From NCBI RefSeq assembly GCF_004335085.1, contig NZ_RQRS01000002.1:62001-126000 (forward strand): a stretch of 64,000 nucleotides of DNA. The letters are read 5' to 3'. This stretch comes from Pedobacter nototheniae. Its GTDB lineage: Bacteria > Bacteroidota > Bacteroidia > Sphingobacteriales > Sphingobacteriaceae. Both the position numbers and the translations under genes were made by a program. Each line of letters begins with the position of its first letter. The stretch's first letter is position 1. A model generated the notes under the pieces. It made no database searches, had not been told where the DNA came from, and saw nothing but the letters and a program-made list of their open reading frames with translations. Positions 57,444-64,000 of the stretch are shown here, one piece after another.

Positions 57444-58202
57444 CTAAACTGCTCTAGCTGATGTGAATTGACTCAATTTTGAAAATTTCTTCTTGAATAA
57501 AACCAACAGCGGATTTGGAATCTTATTCCTTTTAAGTGCCTTATAATCATTTAGCGCCGCCGCTACCCTACTCTTAAAAGATTGGTTACTCACCCCACCC
57601 GTGCGCATATTTACCATTAATTCGGGCAGGTATATTGTTTTAATTCGATGTGTATGGAAGTACCTCAATATTAAGTCGTAATCTGCAGCGGTACCAAGAT
57701 TTAATGAATAAACACCATAATTTGCAAACAAAGATCTTTTTAAATATAAGGTTGGATGTGCTGGCATCCACCCACTTTCAATATCCTTTAAATCGGCAGT
57801 TTTTGAAATCCATTTTCTAATTATTTTATCATTGTCGGCATTAACATAATTGAGATTACCATAAAGCCCATCAGCTGCGGGGTTGATACTAAAACTCTTA
57901 ACAACCTGGCTTAAAACGTTTTGATTAGCCAGCATATCGTCAGAATTAAGCAAGCCCACTACATCACCTGTAGCCAAGGCAATACCCTTATTTATAGCAT
58001 CATAAAGACCTTTATCTTTCTCTGACAAAAAAAAATGAATATTTGAGCGGTACTTTTCGATTATTGAGCGTGTGCCATCAGTTGAATCCCCATCTATTAT
58101 AATGTATTCTATATTGCCATAATCTTGCGCCAATACTGATTCAATACATTTTTCCAAGAAGTTTTCACCATTGTAAACTACAGTGATTAGGGATATCTTC
58201 AT
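57444..58202 (-). CDS. Family 2 glycosyltransferase
   Basis: 252 residues, GT-A fold: ISLITVVYNGENFLEKCIES, IIIDGDSTDGTRSII, SEKDKGLYDAINKGIALA and the metal-binding-type VVGLLNSDDML, then GWMPAHPTLYLKRSLF and LGTAADYDLILRYFH. This resembles WcaA/colanic-type enzymes that add a sugar to a lipid carrier in the cytoplasm. It is 126 bp upstream in the map from the first of six small secreted proteins and 42 bp from the WecA-like gene. Donor and acceptor unknown. Confidence 0.93.
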   Translation of the reverse strand: MKISLITVVYNGENFLEKCIESVLAQDYGNIEYIIIDGDSTDGTRSIIEKYRSNIHFFLSEKDKGLYDAINKGIALATGDVVGLLNSDDMLANQNVLSQVVKSFSINPAADGLYGNLNYVNADNDKIIRKWISKTADLKDIESGWMPAHPTLYLKRSLFANYGVYSLNLGTAADYDLILRYFHTHRIKTIYLPELMVNMRTGGVSNQSFKSRVAAALNDYKALKRNKIPNPLLVLFKKKFSKLSQFTSARAV

Positions 58203-58328
58203 TGCTAAACTAGCTCAATAAGGTAATAGGGGGTGATTGCGGTAAAGATAACTATCGGGAGTAAAATTTTATAGTACCTAACTAAAAAATAACATACAAT
58301 AATTAACAGAAGCGTTTTTTGAAAAGAT

Positions 58329-58766
58329 TTAAACTTTATTTCTTTTTCGAATAAGCATAAAACCAAATAAGCCAGCACCTAAACTTAATGGCAAGGTGTA
58401 ATCATCCAAATTGCATTGAACAACTGTAGAGTTTGCTACAAATCCATCTAAAGCTGTACCTGAACAACCAGTAACTAAGTTTAAAACGTTATAACCGCTT
58501 GGACATACCCTACATGGACTTGATCCTGCTACCCAAACGGTTTGGTTATTTGCTACGCAATTAGAGGTTTGCGGCTCATTAGGATTTGGTTTATACGCTT
58601 GAACACCTCCAAATATTGCAATAAGTAAAGCATTAACAAGACCAACATCGTCTGTTTGCGTATAAACAGTTTTGGTGGATGGAATTAAACATCCGGCAGC
58701 AGCTTGTAAATTATTGGAAAATACGATCAAACATACTACGATTAAAAGAATGCCCTTTAAATTCAT
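58329..58766 (-). CDS. Small secreted protein with exosortase-like C-terminal tail (array member A)
   Basis: 145 residues: signal peptide 1-22 (ending NLQA), Gly-Cys right after it (AAAGCLIPSTKTVYT), six cysteines in the ectodomain, then the C-terminal sorting-like tail QCNLDDYTLPL followed by a membrane helix (SLGAGLFGFMLI) and basic RKRNKV. This is the most degenerate tail motif of the six (N-L-D-D instead of P-L-D-D). Separate gene with no close neighbour on either side; about 80 bp before member B. Function unknown; surface or secreted location is inferred from the tail. Confidence 0.8.
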   Translation of the reverse strand: MNLKGILLIVVCLIVFSNNLQAAAGCLIPSTKTVYTQTDDVGLVNALLIAIFGGVQAYKPNPNEPQTSNCVANNQTVWVAGSSPCRVCPSGYNVLNLVTGCSGTALDGFVANSTVVQCNLDDYTLPLSLGAGLFGFMLIRKRNKV

Positions 58767-58846
58767 TTGTGCTAATTATTTGATTTACTTTCAAATAACA
58801 GCTAAATGAGTTAAATTACCTACGTTCTTTTTGTTCATTAACTGCC

Positions 58847-59302
58847 TTAGCTTACGCCTAGCAGCTGTTTTTTAATAAAAATAGCACCTAAACTTCCTAC
58901 CAGTAAAATCAACAAAGGAATATAATCATCTAAAGGCATATTTAGTGTAGAGCAATCATCATATGTGATAACTGTATTGGTTTGCCAACTAACTCCAGTA
59001 CTGTTATTTTTAGGGTTAACATAGCTGTTTATCCAGCATTGAGGAGAATTATAATTATTAGAAATGTTTGCTGCCGCTACCTCATTACATTTTGGAGAAT
59101 CCTTGCCATCCTCATTATTATAAATCCTTATTTTTTGGCCATTGGAATCATAAACTTGGTGCATTTCACCGCTAAATTCTGTATAACCAATAGAAGTGAT
59201 GTAAATGTAACTTCCGTTATTACAACCCGTAACTGTTATCCTAGTTGCTGAAGCTACTCCAGCCAAGGAAACACAAATCAATAAAATTAAGATTGAACGC
59301 AT
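58847..59302 (-). CDS. Small secreted protein with exosortase-like C-terminal tail (array member B)
   Basis: 151 residues: signal peptide 1-19 (ending ASA), early Gly-Cys (VTGCNNGSYIYITSIGYT), four ectodomain cysteines, then DDCSTLNMPLDDYIPLL, a helix (LILLVGSLGAIFI) and short basic KKQLLGVS. The core PQCWINSYVNP is like SCYITSYLN of member D, showing common descent. The motif cysteine is displaced, lying five residues before the P-L-D-D. Long 544-bp gap upstream, so probably its own promoter. Confidence 0.82.
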   Translation of the reverse strand: MRSILILLICVSLAGVASATRITVTGCNNGSYIYITSIGYTEFSGEMHQVYDSNGQKIRIYNNEDGKDSPKCNEVAAANISNNYNSPQCWINSYVNPKNNSTGVSWQTNTVITYDDCSTLNMPLDDYIPLLILLVGSLGAIFIKKQLLGVS

Positions 59303-59846
59303 TATTATCTTACAATGCAGTTAGGGCTTAACAAAAAAGATAATAAGCCAGATTTTGATCCATAAAAAAAGGATGGTTGGGGATAAAAATCTGAATAGAT
59401 TTTTAGATGGTATTTGTTAAAATTATGGGAGATCATTTTTTCCTAAAACAACTAATTTTCGTATTATTATGAATACAAAAGTCATTAAAAACGGAATAAT
59501 TATAAAATGAATAAAATGAATGTGACACAATAATTATATTATGCTAGCATAGCAAAAAACATAAAAAACTGCCATAATTAACTGGAATCAAGGTTTTTGA
59601 AATTTGAGGGCAAAAATAAATATTCCTAAAAAGAATACTATTCATCAAATAGCTTGACATTTATCAATAACAAAATTGATGATAGTCATTTTAATTTAGT
59701 TATTTAAGCTCATATAGCCTCTATTAGGCAAAATAAAGTCAAGGCGAAAGCAAATAATCAATAGTGAAAATTTTATTTCCGAGTATATGATTTCTGTATC
59801 AGAAACAGTGTTATGAAGTGTGTTTTAAATAGAGATAATAACGCTA
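59303..59846. other. 544-bp gap within the small secreted protein array
   Basis: AT-rich, no credible reading frame on either strand. On the minus strand it contains TATTTTTG (plus-strand CAAAAATA near 59611-59618), an exact TAnnTTTG match about 310 bp upstream of member B, so a long leader or an unrelated start. I see no degraded array copy. Confidence 0.35.
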
Positions 59847-60326
59847 TTATATTATTGGTTGATAATTCTTTCGTTGCCTGATAAAGTGAATCCCTACAAT
59901 GCTGATAGCTGCCAATAAAACATAAGCAGATTCATCTAACGGGCAGTTTACTACTGTGAAATAGTACATTGTACCACTATTTGCGGTATCGTAAGTGGTA
60001 CCAAAACCGCAACCGATGTTGGTGTTAGAATTTGTGTTTGGACTTGGCTGTTGTGCTGTTGAACCTAGCCTATAATAACTTTTTGTGTCACCAGGAGCGC
60101 AATTGGCATAAGCATCATAAGAAAGATTACTATTGTACCTATACCGGAAGCCGGTTACTGTTGATCCATTGTATTGAAAAATGGTTTCGATATAGGAATA
60201 ATAAATTTTCCCTCCAGATAAACAGCCTGTCCCTGATAAAGGCTTTTGATTTTGCGCTTCGGCATTGTTTATTAAAAATAAGGAATTGACAACAAAAAGG
60301 TAAAATAGCAATTTCAGTCTTCGCAT
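59847..60326 (-). CDS. Small secreted protein with exosortase-like C-terminal tail (array member C)
   Basis: 159 residues, the longest of the array: signal peptide 1-24 (ending AEAQ), early GTGCLSGGKIYYSYIET, a Tyr-rich middle with cysteines (ANCAPGDTKSYY, NIGCGFGTTYD), and the tail VVNCPLDESAYVLLAA followed by a helix to VGIHFI and basic RQRKN. Four ectodomain cysteines. Sequence identity with the other members is low apart from the shared frame. Own transcription unit likely. Confidence 0.83.
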   Translation of the reverse strand: MRRLKLLFYLFVVNSLFLINNAEAQNQKPLSGTGCLSGGKIYYSYIETIFQYNGSTVTGFRYRYNSNLSYDAYANCAPGDTKSYYRLGSTAQQPSPNTNSNTNIGCGFGTTYDTANSGTMYYFTVVNCPLDESAYVLLAAISIVGIHFIRQRKNYQPII

Positions 60327-60451
60327 AAAAAAAAGGTAGTAGCTAGTAATAAAAGGGTATATCTAACCAAATTAAATAGTTAGACTATTAATAACGTTCA
60401 CTGGCTGTAGAAATTGCCAAAATGGACGTTATTTTTTCTCATAAATAAATC

Positions 60452-60850
60452 TTACTTAGTTAAAATTGATTCTTTAGGTTCATTATTGGATAAAAAATCA
60501 AAGCCTAAAGCGCCACAAAAAAATAGCAATATTAATGAGTAATTATCTATAGGGCAATTAACTAAATAAAAAGTAACCAATATTCCGTTAGGATTATCAC
60601 TTGCCGTATTTAAATAAGAAGTGATATAACAACTACCTGGCCCATTACTACCAGCAGTAACACAATATGCTGAACTTATTGGTACCCGATCTGATGAGGA
60701 ACGATAATCATAATTGGGTACTCCATTTTTAATACCGTTTCTATTTAAATAAATTGTTTGGCTGGAATTAGATTGACAACCCACATCGGCTTTACTAAAA
60801 AAAGATATAAGGCATAGCGATACCACTATCACAAAAGATAGGAACTTCAT
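60452..60850 (-). CDS. Small secreted protein with exosortase-like C-terminal tail (array member D)
   Basis: 132 residues: signal peptide 1-22 (ending FSKA), VGCQSNSSQTIYLNRNG, cysteines in AYCVTAGSN and GSCYITSYLNTASDN, then LVNCPIDNYSLILL, a helix ending GFDFL and a short tail with Lys but not a Arg-rich stretch (SNNEPKESILTK). It has the clearest PID motif together with member F. On the minus strand, TAGTTTTG (plus-strand CAAAACTA, 60925-60932) is an exact -7 match about 75 bp upstream. Confidence 0.84.
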   Translation of the reverse strand: MKFLSFVIVVSLCLISFFSKADVGCQSNSSQTIYLNRNGIKNGVPNYDYRSSSDRVPISSAYCVTAGSNGPGSCYITSYLNTASDNPNGILVTFYLVNCPIDNYSLILLFFCGALGFDFLSNNEPKESILTK

Positions 60851-61211
60851 GAAAAATAATAAATAGACAACTAATTTGAAATAATTATAATCAGCGTTAA
60901 ATCAAATGCAATTCAACGTTAATTCGACAAAACTACCCAAAATTTGTAATATAAGTATTACAAAAAGCATAAATAACGAAATAAAATGAGGAATGTTTTA
61001 GTCGTTTTGCCGTTAAGTATAGTTATGTAATTGACAAATAAGTTATTCTATGTTTTATTCTAAAACTCCAAATTATAATTCTGCGCTAAAAAAATTATTG
61101 TACATGGAAATCCACAAAAAACAATAAAAATATTAGATACTATTCACAGATAATATTAATTAATAATCGCTGTCTATTTTAATCATGTGCAATTATCAAT
61201 CGTTAACTCGG
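60851..61211. other. 361-bp AT-rich gap between array members D and E
   Basis: No reading frame or hairpin of note. It contains the minus-strand TAGTTTTG (60925-60932), which fits a promoter for member D. Confidence 0.35.
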
Positions 61212-61574
61212 TTAAGTCTGGCTTACACTTTTTTTGTTTAAAACTACAAAACCTAAACAACCAAATCCTACCAGTAAAAGTGGAGTATAATCATCCAAAG
61301 GGCATTCGGTATTATAATTATACTCTGTATAATACTGTTCGTGGCTGCTAAAGCATATTATAAAATAAAAGTCGCAAACGGTATAATGTGATGTATTTCT
61401 GCTTACGCCAGTGTTTACGTACTTACAAGCTGGGCTTGCAACGCAGCTAATATTGTTTCCGTTTCTATCGAGCAAACACCCGCCGCTGCTGTTGGTTGAT
61501 ACTGCCCATTGGCGAGCATGAACTTGTAAAAAAAATGCAAAAAATAATACGATGAATAGGGATAGAGATTTCAA
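61212..61574 (-). CDS. Small secreted protein with exosortase-like C-terminal tail (array member E)
   Basis: About 120 residues. Both available start codons are TTG; the one at 61574 gives a tidy 20-residue signal peptide (MKSLSLFIVLFFAFFLQVHA), while 61598 would add eight residues. Early GGCLLDRNGN, six ectodomain cysteines (SC, AC, VC, IC and EC after GC), and the tail TECPLDDYTPLLLVGFG with helix and basic NKKSVSQT. Low but clear similarity to the other members in the tail. Confidence 0.78.
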   Translation of the reverse strand: MKSLSLFIVLFFAFFLQVHARQWAVSTNSSGGCLLDRNGNNISCVASPACKYVNTGVSRNTSHYTVCDFYFIICFSSHEQYYTEYNYNTECPLDDYTPLLLVGFGCLGFVVLNKKSVSQT

Positions 61575-61720
61575 TTTTGAATAAATTAGTTTAATCAAAA
61601 CTAAAACTTTTAGTCTCTATAATACTACAAAAACCAGATACCGTTTGATAAATATCAACAGCAAAATGATATTTTAACTTTTACTGAGGATTTTACTAAA
61701 AAAGTTTGATATTCAACACC

Positions 61721-62107
61721 TTAAAATAAGGAAAACTGTCTTTTTCTTACAGCATACACACCAAATAATCCAGCAACTAGAACCAAACCAAATGATTGAT
61801 TATCGATAGGGCAATTTGATATAGTTGTAAAGTAACCGCCAGGGTATGGTCCGTTATAGCTACTTGTGCTGGACATAGAGCCCGAACCTTTATAAACATA
61901 GCAAGTAAATTGCCCTGATGAGCTTCTGGTCCAACCACAATCAGAGGCAATCAATACATCGTTATCATAATATAAAACCGTGGCACTGGTATATCCGTAG
62001 TAATGTGTGTAAAGTGTTTTATTAACTAAGCAACCTTGGGTTTGAGAAAACAGAGAATTGTTTAATACGAAAACAAATAATATCAATAGTGGGAAAATCT
62101 TTTTCAT
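61721..62107 (-). CDS. Small secreted protein with exosortase-like C-terminal tail (array member F)
   Basis: 128 residues from the ATG at 62107 (MKKIFPLLILFVFVLNNSLF); an upstream in-frame start lacks a signal-peptide character. Early TQGCLVNKTLYTHYYGY, cysteines in SDCGWTRSS and FTCYVYKGSG, then ISNCPIDNQSFGLVLVAGLF, helix and basic RKRQFSLF. The tail is the textbook form: motif, helix, Arg/Lys. Closest array gene to the export operon, which is divergent at 62419. Confidence 0.85.
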   Translation of the reverse strand: MKKIFPLLILFVFVLNNSLFSQTQGCLVNKTLYTHYYGYTSATVLYYDNDVLIASDCGWTRSSSGQFTCYVYKGSGSMSSTSSYNGPYPGGYFTTISNCPIDNQSFGLVLVAGLFGVYAVRKRQFSLF

Positions 62108-62418
62108 TTGAATAATTGGGATGTTTGGATGGGGATTAGCCCACAAGCCAGTAAAGACAAATTATAGACCAATGCCTACCAAAAACACAAAACCGACCAA
62201 ACACCTCATTTTAAGCGCATTTGGATAAAAAATACTCTTTTTATAACTGTAGAAGAGAATATTTTTAGGGGAGTTTTTTACCCAAAAAGCCTCACGCACT
62301 CATCAGCTTTATACCCATTTTTAAAAGAATAAATTGGCGTTTTTTGATGTAATCCTTTTTTTAAACATCTTTAAACGTTATTTTTGTTAACGCCCCTATT
62401 AATATCCCATATCACAAC
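62108..62418. other. 311-bp divergent control region between array member F and the export operon
   Basis: No gene. Contains the wza-like promoter box at 62379-62386 and probably the promoter of member F. No palindrome or riboswitch-like structure recognised. Confidence 0.4.
62379..62386 (+). promoter_or_regulatory. -7 box of the polysaccharide export operon
   Basis: TATTTTTG, exact TAnnTTTG match, 32 bp before the ATG at 62419. No clear -33 TTTG at the expected spacing. Confidence 0.45.
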
Positions 62419-63240
62419 ATGCAACAACCCTATTATTTTAAATCCGTTTTATTGCCTTTATTCTTTTTATTGGTATTAACATCTTGCTCGGTGCGCAAAC
62501 AACACAGTTTGTTTAATGCTCCAAGTGATATTGTAACCGACACAATTAAACAGGTTTACGTTGTAAATGACCAAGGGATAAGTGATGCATATTATAAAAT
62601 AAAGCCGAATGACCAACTGGCGATTAGAAATGTTCAAAACCCAGAATTTGGGGCTACAGCTGCTATTCAGGGCCAGGTTAACAGCCAAAATAGCAATCAA
62701 AATTCGGGCAACATATCAACCGTACTTTCTTATCCTGTGGAAGCTGATGGTTTGGTTAATTTACCAGCAATCGGTAAAGTTGAGGTTGTAGGCTTAACCA
62801 GGAGAGAAGCAGCTCTTAAAATTCAAGATTTATATAAAAACAAACTACTAAAAGATCCTATAATAGAGTTAAGCGTAGTAAACTTAAAAGTAACGTTACT
62901 AGGCGAATTTGGTAAGCAGGGCAACTTCTTGTTGGAAAGGGATAATACTAATTTAATCGAAATTATTGGTGAAGCTGGCGGAATAACAAAAAATGCTGAT
63001 CCTAAAACTTTAAAAATTATTCGTGGCGATCGAAGTCATCCAGAAATTATTTATGTAAACCTGAATGATATTAATAGTTTGGCTAGCAAAAAACTTATTC
63101 TTCAAAACAATGATATTATTGTTTTACAGCAAACCAAGAGTGTAGCTATGACGGAAAAACTGCAAAGTTTTAATAATATTATACAGCCGCTTCTTGTGGT
63201 AGTCAATCTTGCTGTTTTAATCTTTACAGTTACTCGTTAA
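62419..63240 (+). CDS. Wza-like polysaccharide export lipoprotein
   Basis: 273 residues. Lipoprotein signal with lipobox LTSC (Cys at about 23), then the polysaccharide-export (Poly_export) domain: YKIKPNDQLAIRNVQNPEF, YPVEADGLVNLPAIGKVEV, and SLBB-like strand VTLLGEFGKQGNFLLE with IIGEAGGITKNADP. A C-terminal helix (IIQPLLVVVNLAVLIFTV) sits at the end. It forms the outer-membrane channel for surface polysaccharide. It overlaps the Wzc-like gene by 1 bp (TAATG). Confidence 0.92.
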   Translation: MQQPYYFKSVLLPLFFLLVLTSCSVRKQHSLFNAPSDIVTDTIKQVYVVNDQGISDAYYKIKPNDQLAIRNVQNPEFGATAAIQGQVNSQNSNQNSGNISTVLSYPVEADGLVNLPAIGKVEVVGLTRREAALKIQDLYKNKLLKDPIIELSVVNLKVTLLGEFGKQGNFLLERDNTNLIEIIGEAGGITKNADPKTLKIIRGDRSHPEIIYVNLNDINSLASKKLILQNNDIIVLQQTKSVAMTEKLQSFNNIIQPLLVVVNLAVLIFTVTR

Positions 63241-64000
63241 TGGAAACTACGGAAAATTTAGAAGCAAAGGCTGTTAGCCAGCAGATTGATTTTTATAAAA
63301 TCTTTAGGGTTTTTTTAAGCCGTTGGTATTGGGTTGCTGCCTTAGTGGGTATTGCGTTAATTGGGGCAAAAATTAAACTTTTATATACCCCCCCTATTTA
63401 TCAAACAGGCGCATCATTAAAATTGCAGGATAGCAACCCAAGTATAACAACAAATAACCAGATGCCAACTCAGGTATATAATTATACCGATAAAATACTG
63501 GCAGAAAGCTTTGTAATTAAAAGTAACGACGTTATTCTCAATGCAATATCAAACCTTAATTATAAAATTTCATATTATTTAAAAGGTAGAATCCGTACAA
63601 CTGAACTTTATCCTGATATCCCATTTCAAATCGAGATTATTGAACAAGACTCTGTAAATTTTAGTCGTGGTATTTACAATGTGGAGCCAGTGGATAATAA
63701 AACATTTAGCATCGGTGATCCTAATAATCCAAAGGCAAAAGCAACTCTTCATAAGTATGGTGAGGTATTAAATATGGGGAATATGAAATTCCGTATTAAT
63801 TCTGCCATTCCAATAGGTAATTACAGCTTTAAGTTTAATACTAAAGAAGATTTTGTTGGAAGGGCCATGGGTGTAAATGTATCAGAAGCAGCACGTTTTA
63901 CCAATGTTATGAGCCTAAGCTTATCAGATGGTAATGCAGTTTTTGCTGCCGATATGCTTAATTCAATAATGAAGGAATATATCAAATACGATTTGATTCA
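63240..64000 (+). CDS. Wzc-like polysaccharide co-polymerase/chain-length determinant (truncated by window)
   Basis: First about 253 codons. N-terminal METTENLEAKAVSQQIDFYK, then RVFLSRWYWVAALVGIALIG (first membrane helix, about 25-45) and the Wzz-type periplasmic opening TPPIYQTGASLKLQDSN, QVYNYTDKILAESFVIKS. This is the Wzz/Wzc family N-terminus; relatives of this length class carry a C-terminal tyrosine-kinase domain, which would be outside the window, so its presence is unproven. The ATG overlaps the stop of the export lipoprotein (TAATG), so translation is coupled. Confidence 0.88.
   Translation, partial: METTENLEAKAVSQQIDFYKIFRVFLSRWYWVAALVGIALIGAKIKLLYTPPIYQTGASLKLQDSNPSITTNNQMPTQVYNYTDKILAESFVIKSNDVILNAISNLNYKISYYLKGRIRTTELYPDIPFQIEIIEQDSVNFSRGIYNVEPVDNKTFSIGDPNNPKAKATLHKYGEVLNMGNMKFRINSAIPIGNYSFKFNTKEDFVGRAMGVNVSEAARFTNVMSLSLSDGNAVFAADMLNSIMKEYIKYDLI

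Overview
The window looks like chromosomal DNA of a Bacteroidota organism, most likely Sphingobacteriaceae (Pedobacter or a close relative). The reasons are low GC, TAnnTTTG-like -7 boxes, general lack of strong Shine-Dalgarno sites, a PorP/SprF protein with a gliding-motility-type C-terminal domain protein, a SusC-era TonB receptor, an Hc1-like histone, and Bacteroidota-type FtsZ, FtsQ and MraY. I see no rRNA, tRNA, CRISPR array, prophage or transposase.

Layout. 1-951: 3'-truncated biotin carboxylase. 1060-7480: a sugar-kinase/glycolysis block (threonine aldolase, GlcNAc-kinase-like protein, Nudix-type regulator, pfkA, degenerate kinase paralogue, gapA), followed by a candidate small RNA. 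Three copies of a perfect GTGTA-N5-TACAC palindrome lie in the control regions of this block, and I propose the Nudix regulator binds them. 7643-13211: a four-gene type IX secretion-linked operon (large secreted protein, small secreted protein, CHU_C-type C-terminal domain protein, PorP/SprF). 13871-15977: lipoprotein, LpxL-like acyltransferase, a 40-residue membrane peptide and an orphan sigma region 2 protein. 16091-23709: glycogen branching enzyme, GH31 alpha-glucosidase and a TonB-dependent receptor. 23897-34747: mixed housekeeping genes (penicillin acylase family, LuxE-like protein, RES-Xre toxin-antitoxin pair, tyrS, ligA, dapA, small lipoprotein, Hc1-like histone), then an alpha-oxoamine synthase at 35006-36247.

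36417-53278 is a complete division and cell wall (dcw) cluster on the minus strand: mraZ-rsmH-ftsL-ftsI-murE-mraY-murD-ftsW-[four-helix-bundle gene]-murG-murC-ftsQ-ftsA-ftsZ. murB and ddl are absent from it. It is preceded by triple MraZ-like boxes and interrupted by palindromic repeats. 53509-56156 is a second glycolytic operon (gap2-GNAT-pgk).

56316-64000 is the start of a surface-polysaccharide region: WecA/MraY-like sugar-phosphate transferase, family 2 glycosyltransferase, Wza-like export lipoprotein and the start of a Wzc-like protein. Between the glycosyltransferase and the export genes sit six tandem, strongly diverged small secreted proteins. Each has a signal peptide, an early Gly-Cys, an even number of ectodomain cysteines, and a C-terminal tail of P-[IL]-D-like motif, membrane helix and (mostly) basic residues. 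This architecture suggests an exosortase-type (PID-CTERM-like) sorting system tied to exopolysaccharide export, and it is the most interesting system in the window. No sorting enzyme is visible here; it may lie beyond the right edge.
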